In this document: positions 9,228 to 19,400 of the stretch, piece after piece
Numbering within the stretch: the stretch's first letter is position 1
How the letters are laid out: the number at the start of each line of letters is the position of its first letter
Source: Pseudomonas putida
GTDB taxonomy: Bacteria > Pseudomonadota > Gammaproteobacteria > Pseudomonadales > Pseudomonadaceae
DNA: 64,000 nt
Reading direction: 5' to 3'
Assembly: GCF_001636055.1 (NCBI RefSeq)
Contig: NZ_CP011789.1
Coordinates: forward strand, 1,054,001-1,118,000
The notes under the pieces: generated by a model
Told to the model about the DNA's origin: nothing
The model's database searches: none
The model's input: only the letters and a program-made list of their open reading frames with translations
Position numbers and translations under genes: made by a program

Positions 9228-10667
9228 ATGAGCAAGATTCTCACTACCGCCAGCGGTGCACCTGTAGCCGATAACCAGAATTCCCGTTCGGCAGGCCCAC
9301 GCGGCCCGCTGCTGCTCGACGACTTCCATCTGATCGAGAAGCTGGCCCACTTCAATCGCGAGAACATCCCTGAACGTCGCGTACACGCCAAGGGGTCGGG
9401 CGCTTACGGCACCTTCACCGTCACTCGCGACATCACTCAATACACCAGCGCTCGTCTGTTCGAGAGCATCGGCAAGCAGACCGAAACCTTCCTGCGTTTC
9501 TCCACTGTCGGAGGCGAACGTGGTTCGGCCGACACCGAGCGTGACCCACGTGGTTTTGCCGTCAAGTTCTACACCGAAGAAGGTAACTGGGACATCGTCG
9601 GCAACAACACCCCCGTGTTCTTCATTCGCGATCCGCTGAAATTCCCGGACTTTATCCACACCCAGAAGCGTCACCCACAGACCAACCTGAAGAACGCCCA
9701 GATGATGTGGGACTTCTGGTCACATTCGCCCGAGGCGCTGCACCAGGTCACCATCCTGTTCTCTGATCGGGGTATTCCGGACGGCTACCGCCACATGCAC
9801 GGTTTCGGCAGCCATACCTATAGCCTGCTGAGTGCCGATGGCCGGCGGACCTGGGTCAAGTGGCACTTCAAGACCCAGCAAGGTATCAAGAACCTGGCCC
9901 CGGCCGATGCGGCACGTATCGCGGGTACCGATCCAGACTACGCCCAACGTGACCTGTTCGAAGCGATCGATCGCGGCGACTACCCGCGCTGGACCGTCTG
10001 CATCCAGGTGATGAGCGAAGAAGAAGCGGCCAATCGCGCCGAGAACCCCTTTGACGTCACCAAGACCTGGTCGCAGAAGGACTACCCACTGATCGAGGTA
10101 GGTGTGCTGGAACTCAATCGCAACCCGCTCAACTACTTCGCTGAAGTCGAGCAGGCCGCGTTCGGGCCGAGCAACATGGTGCCAGGTGTTGGCCTGTCTC
10201 CGGATCGCATGCTGCAGGGCCGCGTATTCGCCTACGCTGATGCCCACCGCTACCGCATTGGTACCAATCACCAGCATTTGCCGGTGAATGCGCCACGTAG
10301 CCCGGTGCACAGCTACCAGCGCGATGGGGCGATGACCATGGGCAGCTACGGCAGCGCTCCGAACTACGAGCCGAACAGCTATGCCGATGCGCCCAAGCAG
10401 TCGCCTCGTCATGCCGAGCCTGCGTTGGCCCTCAATGGTGCGGCGGATCGTTACGACCACCGTGAGGACAATGACTACTACAGCCATGCGGGTGCGCTGT
10501 TCCGCTTGATGAACGCCGAGCAGCAAGCCCTGTTGATAAACAACATTGCCGGCACCCTGCAAGGCGTCAGCGAAGATGTGGTGCAGCGTCAGTTGCAGCA
10601 CTTCTTCAAGGCAGATCCTGCTTACGGCGAGGGGATTGCAAACGCCTTGGGCATCAAGCTGGCCTAA
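9228..10667 (+). CDS. katA: monofunctional haem catalase KatA
   Basis: 479-residue small-subunit catalase that dismutates hydrogen peroxide in the cytoplasm. The distal catalytic His53 lies in [11 protein letters not shown], the catalytic Asn in [12 protein letters not shown] (about 126-127), and the proximal haem-ligand Tyr in [14 protein letters not shown] (about 337). There is no C-terminal flavodoxin-like domain, so it is not a large-subunit HPII type. SD AAGGAGA lies at 9217-9223. The 172 bp upstream is AT-rich (9105-9165), unlike the surrounding DNA; no convincing OxyR site was found. It is followed by its own terminator and then a ferritin gene. Confidence 0.95.
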   Translation: MSKILTTASGAPVADNQNSRSAGPRGPLLLDDFHLIEKLAHFNRENIPERRVHAKGSGAYGTFTVTRDITQYTSARLFESIGKQTETFLRFSTVGGERGSADTERDPRGFAVKFYTEEGNWDIVGNNTPVFFIRDPLKFPDFIHTQKRHPQTNLKNAQMMWDFWSHSPEALHQVTILFSDRGIPDGYRHMHGFGSHTYSLLSADGRRTWVKWHFKTQQGIKNLAPADAARIAGTDPDYAQRDLFEAIDRGDYPRWTVCIQVMSEEEAANRAENPFDVTKTWSQKDYPLIEVGVLELNRNPLNYFAEVEQAAFGPSNMVPGVGLSPDRMLQGRVFAYADAHRYRIGTNHQHLPVNAPRSPVHSYQRDGAMTMGSYGSAPNYEPNSYADAPKQSPRHAEPALALNGAADRYDHREDNDYYSHAGALFRLMNAEQQALLINNIAGTLQGVSEDVVQRQLQHFFKADPAYGEGIANALGIKLA

Positions 10668-10684
10668 GTCGAAGTGATAAGGAG

Positions 10685-10709
10685 AACCGCCCTCATTTGG
10701 GCGGTTTTT
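10685..10709 (+). terminator. intrinsic terminator after katA
   Basis: Stem AACCGCCC (10685-10692)/GGGCGGTT (10699-10706), loop TCATTT, then TTT. It separates katA from the ferritin gene, so the two are probably independent transcription units. Confidence 0.85.
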
Positions 10710-10832
10710 CAATGAAAATCACTACGGTTTGCCCGCTTTTTTCACACAAATTGCGCATTTTTCAGTGACCTTGAAGAAATCATGGTTCACACTATCTCCT
10801 TATCAAGCTTTCACTCAGGGAGAATCAGGGCG

Positions 10833-11297
10833 ATGCAAGGTCACCCGGACGTAATCGATTACCTCAACACGTTGCTGACGGGCGAACTGGCGGCACGTGA
10901 CCAATACTTCATCCACTCGCGCATGTACGAAGACTGGGGCTTGGCCAAGCTCTACGAACGCATCAACCACGAGATGGAAGAAGAGGCGCAGCACGCCGAT
11001 GCCCTGATTCGCCGCATTCTCATGCTCGAAGGCACCCCGCGCATGCGCCCGGATGACCTCGACGTGGGCACCACCGTGCCTGACATGATCGCTGCCGACC
11101 TGCGCCTGGAGTACAAGGTCCGCGCCGCATTGTGCAAAGGCATCGAGTTGTGCGAGTTGCACAAGGACTACATCAGCCGCGATATCCTGCGCGCGCAACT
11201 GGCCGACACCGAGGAAGATCACACCTACTGGCTGGAGAAGCAGCAGGGCCTGATCAAGTCCATCGGGCTGCAGAATTACCTGCAATCGCAGATGTAA
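10833..11297 (+). CDS. bacterial ferritin, FtnA type (often annotated bacterioferritin BfrA)
   Basis: 154-residue four-helix ferritin that oxidises and stores iron as a 24-mer. Di-iron ligands are visible: Glu18, Glu51, His54, Glu93, Glu127, His130. The haem-ligating Met52 of true bacterioferritins is Ala52 here ([11 protein letters not shown]), with Met at 48 instead. This matches the P. aeruginosa PA4235 product next to katA, first called BfrA and later shown to be a non-haem FtnA. The upstream in-frame ATG at 10782 would add 17 residues; the start at 10833, with AGGG ahead, fits the family. Confidence 0.9.
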   Translation: MQGHPDVIDYLNTLLTGELAARDQYFIHSRMYEDWGLAKLYERINHEMEEEAQHADALIRRILMLEGTPRMRPDDLDVGTTVPDMIAADLRLEYKVRAALCKGIELCELHKDYISRDILRAQLADTEEDHTYWLEKQQGLIKSIGLQNYLQSQM

Positions 11298-11326
11298 CGT
11301 CCCTGCAGAGGGCAGGCATAGAGAGA

Positions 11327-11360
11327 AAAGCCCCTGGCATTTGCATGCCAGGGGCTTTTT
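11327..11360. terminator. bidirectional terminator between ferritin gene and uvrA
   Basis: A 14 bp stem, AAAGCCCCTGGCAT (11327-11340) and ATGCCAGGGGCTTT (11345-11358), with a TTGC loop, a run of A before it and a T run after it. It can serve the plus-strand ferritin gene and the minus-strand uvrA, whose stop is at 11364. Confidence 0.85.
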
Positions 11361-11363
11361 TCG

Positions 11364-14198
11364 TCAGGCCCGGTCGCGTTCCAGCAGGGGCTTGAGGTAA
11401 TGCCCGGTATACGACTGCTTCATCTTGGCCAGTTCCTCGGGCGTGCCGCTGGCAATGATCTGGCCGCCCTTGGAGCCACCTTCCGGCCCCAGGTCCACCA
11501 GCCAGTCGGCGGTCTTGATCACGTCCAGGTTGTGCTCGATCACCACCACGGTGTTGCCGTGGTCGCGCAGGCGATGCAGCACGTCCAGCAACTGCTGGAT
11601 GTCAGCGAAGTGCAGGCCGGTGGTCGGCTCGTCGAGGATGTAGAGGGTCTTGCCGGTGTCGCGCTTGGACAACTCGCGCGACAGCTTCACCCGCTGCGCC
11701 TCACCGCCTGAAAGCGTCGTAGCCGACTGTCCTAGCTTGATGTACGAAAGGCCCACGTCCATCAGTGTCTGCAGCTTGCGCGCCAACGCCGGGACCGCGT
11801 CGAAGAACTCGCGTGCGTCCTCGATGGTCATTTCCAGGACTTCGTGGATATTTTTGCCCTTGTACTTGATCTCCAGCGTCTCGCGGTTATAGCGCTTGCT
11901 CTTGCACACATCACACGGCACGTAGATATCCGGCAGGAAGTGCATTTCCACCTTGATCAGGCCATCGCCCTGGCACGCTTCGCAGCGCCCGCCCTTGACG
12001 TTGAACGAGAAGCGCCCAGGGCCATAACCCCGAGAACGCGACTCCGGCACGCCAGCGAACAGTTCGCGGATCGGCGTGAAAATGCCGGTATAGGTGGCCG
12101 GGTTCGAGCGCGGTGTGCGGCCGATCGGGCTCTGGTCGATATCGACCACCTTGTCCAGGTGCTGCAGGCCATCCATGCTGGTGTGCGCTGCCGCTTCCAG
12201 GCTGCTGGCACCATTGAGCGCAGTGGCTGCGAGAGGGAACAGGGTGTTGTTGATCAGCGTCGACTTGCCCGAGCCGGACACACCGGTGACGCAGGTCAGC
12301 AGGCCGATCGGCACTTCCAGGTCGACCTTCTGCAGGTTGTTGCCGCGTGCCCCCTTGAGCTTGAGCGACAGCTTCTTGTTGCGTGGCGTGCGTTTGGCCG
12401 GCACGGCGATCTTCTTGCGACCGGACAGGTACATGCCAGTCACCGAGTCGGGGTGCGCCATGACTTCCTGTGGTGAGCCTTCGGCGACGATCTGCCCGCC
12501 ATGCACCCCGGCGCCCGGGCCGATGTCGACGACATAGTCGGCCAGGCGAATGGCGTCCTCGTCGTGCTCCACCACGATCACCGTATTGCCCAGGTCGCGC
12601 AGGTGGTTGAGCGTGGCGAGCAGACGGTCGTTGTCACGCTGGTGCAGGCCGATCGACGGCTCGTCGAGGATGTACATCACCCCCACCAGGCCGGCGCCAA
12701 TCTGGCTGGCCAGGCGGATTCGCTGGGCCTCGCCACCCGAAAGGGTTTCGGCGCTGCGGTCGAGGGTGAGGTAGTCCAGGCCGACGTTGACCAGGAACTG
12801 CAGGCGCTCGCAGATCTCCTTGAGGATCTTCGCTGCAATTTCTCCGCGTCGACCGCTGAGCGTCAGGGCGGCGAAGTACTCGCTGGCATCGCCGATCGGC
12901 AGGTTGGTGACGGCCGGCAGGGTTTTTTCGCCCACCCATACATGGCGCGCTTCGCGACGCAGGCGGGTGCCGCGGCAGTCCGGGCACGGCTGGGTGCCAA
13001 GGAACTTGGCCAGCTCCTCGCGCACGGTCGCCGATTCGGTCTCGCGGTAGCGGCGTTCCAGGTTCGGCACGATGCCTTCGAACGGGTGCGAGCGCTTGAC
13101 GATGTCGCCGCGGTCGTTGAGGTACTTGAAGTCGACGCTTTGCTTGCCGCTGCCCTGCAGGATCACCTTCTGGTGATCGGCCGAGAGCTGGCCGAACGGC
13201 TCGTCGAGGCTGAAGCCGTAATGCGCCGCCAGCGAGCCGAGCATCTGGAAGTAGTAGACGTTGCGCCGGTCCCAGCCACGAATCGCACCTTCGGCCAGGG
13301 TCAGCTCGTGGTTGACCAGACGCTTGGTGTCGAAGAACTGCTTCACGCCCAGGCCATCGCAGGTCGGACAGGCGCCAGCCGGGTTGTTGAAGGAGAACAG
13401 CTTGGGTTCGAGCTCACTGATCGCATGGCCGCAGACCGGGCAGGCGAAGCGGGCGGAGAAGATCATGTCCTCGGCGCTTTCGTCATCCATCTGCGCCACC
13501 AGGGCGATACCGTCGGCCAGCTTCAGCGCGGTCTCGAAGGACTCGGCCAGGCGCTGCTGCAGGTCGTTGCGCACCTTGAAGCGGTCGACCACGACATCGA
13601 TGCTGTGCTTCTTCTGCTTGTCGAGCTTGGGCAACTCGTCGAGTTCGTACAGCTTGCCGTTGACCCGCGCGCGAACGAAGCCCTGGGCGCGCAGCTCATC
13701 GAACACCGCCAGGTGCTCACCCTTGCGCTCGCGCACCACGGGTGCCAGCAGCATCAGCTTGCTGCCTTCGGGTTGCTCGAGCACCAGGTCGACCATCTGG
13801 CTGATCGTTTGCGCTTCAAGCGGAATGTCGTGGTCCGGGCAGCGTGGCGTACCGACGCGGGCATAGAGCAGGCGCAGGTAGTCGTAGATTTCGGTGATGG
13901 TGCCGACGGTCGAACGCGGGTTGTGCGAGGTCGACTTCTGCTCGATGGAGATTGCCGGTGACAGGCCTTCGATGGTGTCGACATCGGGCTTTTCCATCAT
14001 CGACAGGAACTGCCGGGCATAGGCCGACAGCGACTCCACGTAGCGACGCTGACCTTCGGCGTAGAGTGTGTCGAAGGCCAGTGACGACTTGCCGGAACCG
14101 GACAGACCGGTGATCACGATCAGTTTGTCCCGGGGCAGGGTCAGGTCGATGTTCTTCAGGTTGTGGGTACGTGCCCCACGGATCAGGATCTTGTCCAC
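11364..14198 (-). CDS. uvrA: excinuclease ABC subunit A
   Basis: 944-residue damage-recognition ATPase of nucleotide excision repair. Two ABC ATPase modules are seen: Walker [11 protein letters not shown] near residue 31 and [10 protein letters not shown] near 640; signatures [15 protein letters not shown] and [16 protein letters not shown]; Walker B YILDEPS and YILDEPT. Zinc-finger cysteines are in [16 protein letters not shown] and [19 protein letters not shown]. The start is GTG at 14198 ([14 protein letters not shown]); a longer frame to 14249 lacks homology. It is divergent from the MFS-ssb pair; no clear LexA box was found in the 129 bp between them. Confidence 0.97.
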   Translation of the reverse strand: MDKILIRGARTHNLKNIDLTLPRDKLIVITGLSGSGKSSLAFDTLYAEGQRRYVESLSAYARQFLSMMEKPDVDTIEGLSPAISIEQKSTSHNPRSTVGTITEIYDYLRLLYARVGTPRCPDHDIPLEAQTISQMVDLVLEQPEGSKLMLLAPVVRERKGEHLAVFDELRAQGFVRARVNGKLYELDELPKLDKQKKHSIDVVVDRFKVRNDLQQRLAESFETALKLADGIALVAQMDDESAEDMIFSARFACPVCGHAISELEPKLFSFNNPAGACPTCDGLGVKQFFDTKRLVNHELTLAEGAIRGWDRRNVYYFQMLGSLAAHYGFSLDEPFGQLSADHQKVILQGSGKQSVDFKYLNDRGDIVKRSHPFEGIVPNLERRYRETESATVREELAKFLGTQPCPDCRGTRLRREARHVWVGEKTLPAVTNLPIGDASEYFAALTLSGRRGEIAAKILKEICERLQFLVNVGLDYLTLDRSAETLSGGEAQRIRLASQIGAGLVGVMYILDEPSIGLHQRDNDRLLATLNHLRDLGNTVIVVEHDEDAIRLADYVVDIGPGAGVHGGQIVAEGSPQEVMAHPDSVTGMYLSGRKKIAVPAKRTPRNKKLSLKLKGARGNNLQKVDLEVPIGLLTCVTGVSGSGKSTLINNTLFPLAATALNGASSLEAAAHTSMDGLQHLDKVVDIDQSPIGRTPRSNPATYTGIFTPIRELFAGVPESRSRGYGPGRFSFNVKGGRCEACQGDGLIKVEMHFLPDIYVPCDVCKSKRYNRETLEIKYKGKNIHEVLEMTIEDAREFFDAVPALARKLQTLMDVGLSYIKLGQSATTLSGGEAQRVKLSRELSKRDTGKTLYILDEPTTGLHFADIQQLLDVLHRLRDHGNTVVVIEHNLDVIKTADWLVDLGPEGGSKGGQIIASGTPEELAKMKQSYTGHYLKPLLERDRA

Positions 14199-14327
14199 TA
14201 CGGCCTCGCTTGGCGGGCATAAACAAAGAAGTATACGGCGCGCTGCCACTACGCGGCAAAGCGTCGCGTATATGCCGTCTAGCCGTCGGACTGATAGAAT
14301 CGCCGCCGGTTCACACGAGGTTTATCC

Positions 14328-15722
14328 ATGCACGACACCCACAACGAGCGCATGAGTGGCAGCGAAACCCGCGCCGCAGGCGGCCTTGCCCTGGTCTTTG
14401 CCTTTCGTATGCTGGGCATGTTCATGGTCCTGCCCGTGTTGGCCACCTATGGCATGGACCTCGCCGGTGCCACGCCCGCGCTGATCGGCCTGGCCATTGG
14501 CGCCTACGGCCTGACGCAAGCCGTGCTACAGATCCCGTTCGGGGTGATTTCCGACCGCATCGGGCGTCGTCCGGTAATCTACCTGGGCCTGGTGATCTTC
14601 GCCCTTGGCAGCTTGCTGGCGGCCCAGGCCGATTCGATCTGGGGCGTGATCGCCGGACGCATCCTGCAGGGCGCGGGAGCGATTTCCGCAGCGGTCATGG
14701 CCTTGCTCTCCGACCTCACCCGCGAACAGCATCGCACCAAGGCCATGGCCATGATCGGCATGAGCATCGGCCTGTCGTTCGCGGTGGCGATGGTGATAGG
14801 GCCGCTGCTGACAAGTGCCTTTGGCTTGTCGGGATTGTTCCTCGCTACCGCAGGACTTGCCGTCGTCGGTATCGCCCTGATCGCCTTCGTCGTGCCCAGC
14901 GCGCATAGCGCACTGCAACACCGCGAATCGGGTGTCGCACGCCAGGCGCTCGGCCCGACCCTGCGTAATCCGGACCTTCTGCGTCTGGACCTGAGCATTT
15001 TCATCCTCCATGCGATCCTCATGGCCAGCTTCGTGGCCCTGCCGCTGGCCTTCGTCGAGCGTGGCGGCCTGCCCAAGGAAGAGCACTGGTGGGTATACCT
15101 GACCGCCTTGCTCGTCTCATTTTTTGCAATGGTGCCGTTCATCATCTACGGCGAAAAGAAGCGCAAGATGAAACGCGTGTTGGTTGGTGCGGTCACTGTG
15201 CTGCTGCTGATCGAGGTGTTCTTCTGGCGCTGGGCTGACGACTTGCGAGGACTGGTGACCGGCACCGTGATATTCTTTACCGCCTTCAACCTGCTGGAGG
15301 CATCCTTGCCTTCGCTGGTCAGCAAGGTGTCGCCCGCCGGCGGCAAGGGAACGGCCATGGGGGTCTACTCCACGAGCCAGTTCCTGGGTGCCGCGCTGGG
15401 AGGAATCATCGGTGGCTGGTTGTACCAGCACGGTGGCCTGGGCATGGTGTTCCTGGGATGTGCTGTACTGTGTGGTATCTGGCTGGTATCTGCCCTGGGC
15501 ATGAACGAACCGCCGTACGTCACCAGCCTGCGCATGCCGTTGACACCGGAGGCTGTTCGCGAAGCCGGATTGACCGAGCGCCTGATGGCTGTGCCAGGTG
15601 TAACCGACGCCGTGGTGGTGGCAGAAGAAGCCGCCATCTATATCAAACTGGATACGAAAATTTTGGACCGTGCGACCCTCGAGCGTCTGGTGAACCCAGC
15701 CTCGGCGGCGTGCGAAGCCTAG
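14328..15722 (+). CDS. MFS transporter, YajR-like with C-terminal YAM-type domain
   Basis: 464-residue inner-membrane protein with about twelve hydrophobic segments. The MFS motif A-like [17 protein letters not shown] sits between TM2 and TM3 (about 83-99). After the last membrane segment a soluble tail of about 70 residues ([37 protein letters not shown]) resembles the ferredoxin-like YAM domain of E. coli YajR. The substrate is unknown. A second start (ATG 14352) is possible. The gene ends 9 bases before ssb and is probably cotranscribed with it, splitting the uvrA-ssb adjacency seen in enterobacteria. Confidence 0.8.
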   Translation: MHDTHNERMSGSETRAAGGLALVFAFRMLGMFMVLPVLATYGMDLAGATPALIGLAIGAYGLTQAVLQIPFGVISDRIGRRPVIYLGLVIFALGSLLAAQADSIWGVIAGRILQGAGAISAAVMALLSDLTREQHRTKAMAMIGMSIGLSFAVAMVIGPLLTSAFGLSGLFLATAGLAVVGIALIAFVVPSAHSALQHRESGVARQALGPTLRNPDLLRLDLSIFILHAILMASFVALPLAFVERGGLPKEEHWWVYLTALLVSFFAMVPFIIYGEKKRKMKRVLVGAVTVLLLIEVFFWRWADDLRGLVTGTVIFFTAFNLLEASLPSLVSKVSPAGGKGTAMGVYSTSQFLGAALGGIIGGWLYQHGGLGMVFLGCAVLCGIWLVSALGMNEPPYVTSLRMPLTPEAVREAGLTERLMAVPGVTDAVVVAEEAAIYIKLDTKILDRATLERLVNPASAACEA

Positions 15723-15731
15723 GAGAACGTT

Positions 15732-16274
15732 ATGGCCCGTGGGGTTAACAAAGTCATTCTGGTTGGTACTTGCGGCCAGGATCCCGAAGTCCGCTACCTG
15801 CCCAACGGTAACGCCGTGACCAACCTGAGCCTGGCCACCAGCGAGCAGTGGACCGACAAGCAGTCGGGGCAGAAGGTCGAGCGCACCGAATGGCACCGTG
15901 TCTCGCTGTTCGGCAAGGTTGCCGAGATCGCCGGCGAGTACCTGCGCAAGGGTTCGCAGTGCTACATCGAGGGCAAGCTGCAGACTCGCGAGTGGGAAAA
16001 AGACGGCATCAAGCGCTACACCACCGAGATCATTGTCGACATGCAGGGCACCATGCAGCTGCTCGGCGGCCGTCCGCAGGGCCAGGGTGGCGATCAGTAC
16101 AACCAGGGCGGCGGCAACTACAACCAGGGCGGTGGCCAGCAGCAACAGTACAACCAGGCCCCACGCCAGCAGGCGCCGCGTCCGCAGCAGGCGCAACAGC
16201 GCCCAGCGCCGCAACAGCAGGCTCCGCAGCCTGCCGCTGATTTCGACAGCTTCGATGACGATATTCCGTTCTGA
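15732..16274 (+). CDS. ssb: single-stranded DNA-binding protein
   Basis: 180-residue SSB. The N-terminal OB fold spans about residues 1-110 ([45 protein letters not shown]). A low-complexity Gly/Gln/Asn/Pro linker with repeated YNQGGG-like units follows (about 115-165). The acidic tip [11 protein letters not shown] recruits repair and replication partners. SD AGGAGA precedes the ATG. Likely cotranscribed with the upstream MFS gene. Confidence 0.97.
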   Translation: MARGVNKVILVGTCGQDPEVRYLPNGNAVTNLSLATSEQWTDKQSGQKVERTEWHRVSLFGKVAEIAGEYLRKGSQCYIEGKLQTREWEKDGIKRYTTEIIVDMQGTMQLLGGRPQGQGGDQYNQGGGNYNQGGGQQQQYNQAPRQQAPRPQQAQQRPAPQQQAPQPAADFDSFDDDIPF

Positions 16275-16301
16275 TCGCGTCTGTTGCATCGGCTAGCCCG
16301 G

Positions 16302-16346
16302 TAATAAAAAACCCGATGAGTCTTTGATTCATCGGGTTTTTTATTA
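16302..16346 (+). terminator. long-stem intrinsic terminator after ssb
   Basis: A perfect 18 bp inverted repeat, TAATAAAAAACCCGATGA (16302-16319) and its complement at 16329-16346, with a 9-base loop. The A tract before the GC core and T tract after it allow use on either strand. It isolates ssb from the large downstream gene. Confidence 0.88.
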
Positions 16347-16468
16347 CCTCTGCAAAGGACAGGCGAGAACCAGGACGCGTCATCGCCAAAACGACAAATG
16401 TTTCAATTTACCCATCGTTCACATCGATTCTCAGCGTTTCACAGCAATTCACGCCACATGGGCTAACG

Positions 16469-19400
16469 ATGGACAGCTCCCGATCACGGATGCACAACAT
16501 GAAAGCATCTGTGAAAGGGCTTGGCCAAACGCTACCGCCACGCGAGGACCGCACCGTGAACGTGAAACCATTGAACCCGAGCTCCAGCGAAAGATCCGAA
16601 ACCGACGGCAAGCGATTCGATGGGGTCGTGCTCAACGCGAAGGTGAATGCAAAAGCGAACGACGACCGTACCGCCACCGACAACGAGAAATGGCCGCCGG
16701 TGGACAAGACCGAGGTCGAGCCGGCACTGGATGGCAAGATTCGCTACGAGCTGGATGGCATGGGTGTGGTGGTCGAGCGCTCGGTAAACCCCGAGCTCTA
16801 CAAGTTCCTGGCCAATCTCTTCGAGCTGAACAAATCGCCTGGGCAAAAGGCCCAGGTGGTCGCTGCGATGAAAGACGATCATGCCATCGCCGACCGCAAT
16901 ACCGAATTGAAGAAGTGGGGCGACTACGATCAGTTCGAGTGGAAGGGCGATCTGGAAAAAGCCGAGGTCATCACCTACACCACCAAGGACGGCGAAACCG
17001 TAACGGTGTCGAAAGCCCTGACACCCGAGCTCTTCGCTTCGTTGCAACCCATGGCCCTGTCGCGCTACACCCTGGAAAAGCGCGCCGACGATGGCCGCGA
17101 AGTCGCTGGCGCCGATACCTATGTTGCCGACCACGATATTTCCACCTTCGGCTGGCCGGACGAGTTCGGCAATGGCGTGATCCAGTTCGAGACCAAGGAC
17201 GGCAAGAAATACGTCGTCTCCGAGTTCGAGAACAAGGAAATGTACGATCGCGTGGCCTCCAAGCGCAGCGACTACAACAAGAGCGAGGGCTCGATCCAGG
17301 ATCTGCGCGACAAATACGACCTGCCCGACCTCGACAGCCTGGACCTGCTCAACAAGAAGACCGGTGAAAAGGCCGACAAGGACGACAAGGAGTCGATGTC
17401 GGTGGTCGAACTGGCCACCAAGAACCTGCTCGACAAGTACAAGAAGCTGGTCGACGACGGCAAGGTGGACAAGGACAGCGACGTCTACAAACTGGTCAAG
17501 GCCATCGAAGCCAAGGCGACCATGGAGGGCGGGCACAGCATCACGCCTTACATCGAGGATCCGCGCGGCGGCGAAACCTGGCGGCAGTTCGGTGACGGGG
17601 AAACCCTGAGCAAGGAGGACATGCAGGACATCCTCGATGGCAACTCCGTGGACAAGTTGCTCAATGAGCTGTTCACCAACGGCAACGGCGAAAAGGACAA
17701 GATCGGCAAGGAGTACCAGGCCGAACTCGATGAAGCGATCAAGAAGGTCAGTAGCGAAGACAAGGACAAGCTGGCCGACCAGCTCTACGACACCCTGACC
17801 AGCCCCGACTACGTCAAATACCTGGCCGATCTGAAGAAGAACGGCATGGAGTCCGAGGCCAAGGCCGAAGTCGCCGGCCTCACCTCAAGCCTCGAGATGC
17901 TCGACCCTGAGCGCGCGCGCAAGGCCGAGGCCCAGTTGCAGCAGAACAGCATCGTCGCCGAGATCGACACCCTGCTCGGTGATCCGGGAGCGATTCCCGA
18001 TGAATACAAGGAGTTGGCCTACAAAGACTTCGGCGCGCTGGTCAAGACGATCCTCAAGTCGGCCGACATTCCACGTCGGGTCGCAGACAGCATCGAGAAG
18101 TTCTACAACGAGCTGCTCAACGACAAGACCAAGCTCGACGACTTCAACAAGCTCACCGAGCGCCTGAACAGTGGTGAGATCACTCAGGACAAGTTCAACG
18201 AAGAGCTCACTGGCAAGTACAAGCCGCTGGATGTCAGCAGCAACGACTTCACCAAGGCGATAGGGACGCTCAACAAGTACGGCGTACTGGGCAGCGTTTC
18301 GGCGTTCGGCTCATTGGGCGGTGCCATCTATGCGCTGTCGGCGAAGAACGGCCAGTTGGCAGACGAGCCGCTGGAGCGTCTGGCCATCGCCCGCGACTTC
18401 ATCGGCTTCCTTGGTGCTGGCGCGCAGTTCGAAAAGACCAAGGTTTTCGACCTGTTGACCGGTACCGACACCGCCAAGTTGCTGGGGCTGAGCAAGACCC
18501 TGCCGGAAATCTGGGGCAAAGAAAGCTCGCTCGGCAAGAAAATCGAGAAATCCCTGCACGACAAAGGTATTTCCGGAGTGCCGGATCCTGCGGCGGATCG
18601 GGTCGGCAGCCTTATCGAGCTGGGCTCGCTGCACAACAGCGGCGGCGGTGACGTACTGGATGAGGTCAGGCTGTCCGGGGAAGCTTCGGGGCTCGGCTCG
18701 CTGGAGGACAACGGCAGCCGCGAATTGCTCGATGACATCGTCACCCGCGCAGGCGGAACGCCGCCTACGGATTACTCGCGCTACCAGACCCTGTCGCAGC
18801 TGGCGCAGGACCAGGGGTTGGAACTGACCGACGAGATCATCAGAGACAGCATCAGCGAGCGCCGTGCGGCCAATGGCTTGGGCGATCTGCCGGATGACGA
18901 TTCGGTGTTCGAGTTCACCGAGCGCGTCCAGGACTCGGCTCATCGCACACCCTCGATCAGTTCCTCCGACACCGTCACCTCGATCTACGAAGGGGTCGTG
19001 GAGTATTTCGAGTCGCGCAATCTTACGCCGCCGAGCCGCCGGTCCTTCGACCAGATCTGGAATGATCCCGAGAACTACCGTGGCAGTGGTGCCTCGGTGG
19101 GTAGCGGGGAGCTCCCGCACCCGGACACTTTCGAGCTGGATCGCGAATCCATCAACGAGATGTACGAGTTGGACAACCGCACCCCGCCACCGGCCGATGT
19201 CATCGATGACGCGCTCGAGCCGATCAACGAGTCCATCCGCAACACCCCGTCTACCCCGAGCGTGATCGATACCCGCACCGTCCAGGACGCACTCACGACC
19301 ACCGACAAGCCACCCGTCAAGCCGGGCGTTGCGGCGAAGATCGGTGGCTCGCTGACCAAAGTGCTCGGCGTGGCTCCGGACCTGCTGAGCATTGCCGACA

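Noticed and set aside
12501..13961. 486-codon plus-strand frame within uvrA
   Set aside because: Antisense to a fully conserved uvrA; the composition is a codon-bias artefact.
14199..14327. LexA box between uvrA and the MFS gene
   Set aside because: No CTGT-N8-ACAG sequence with reasonable symmetry could be found, although uvrA is SOS-controlled in other bacteria.
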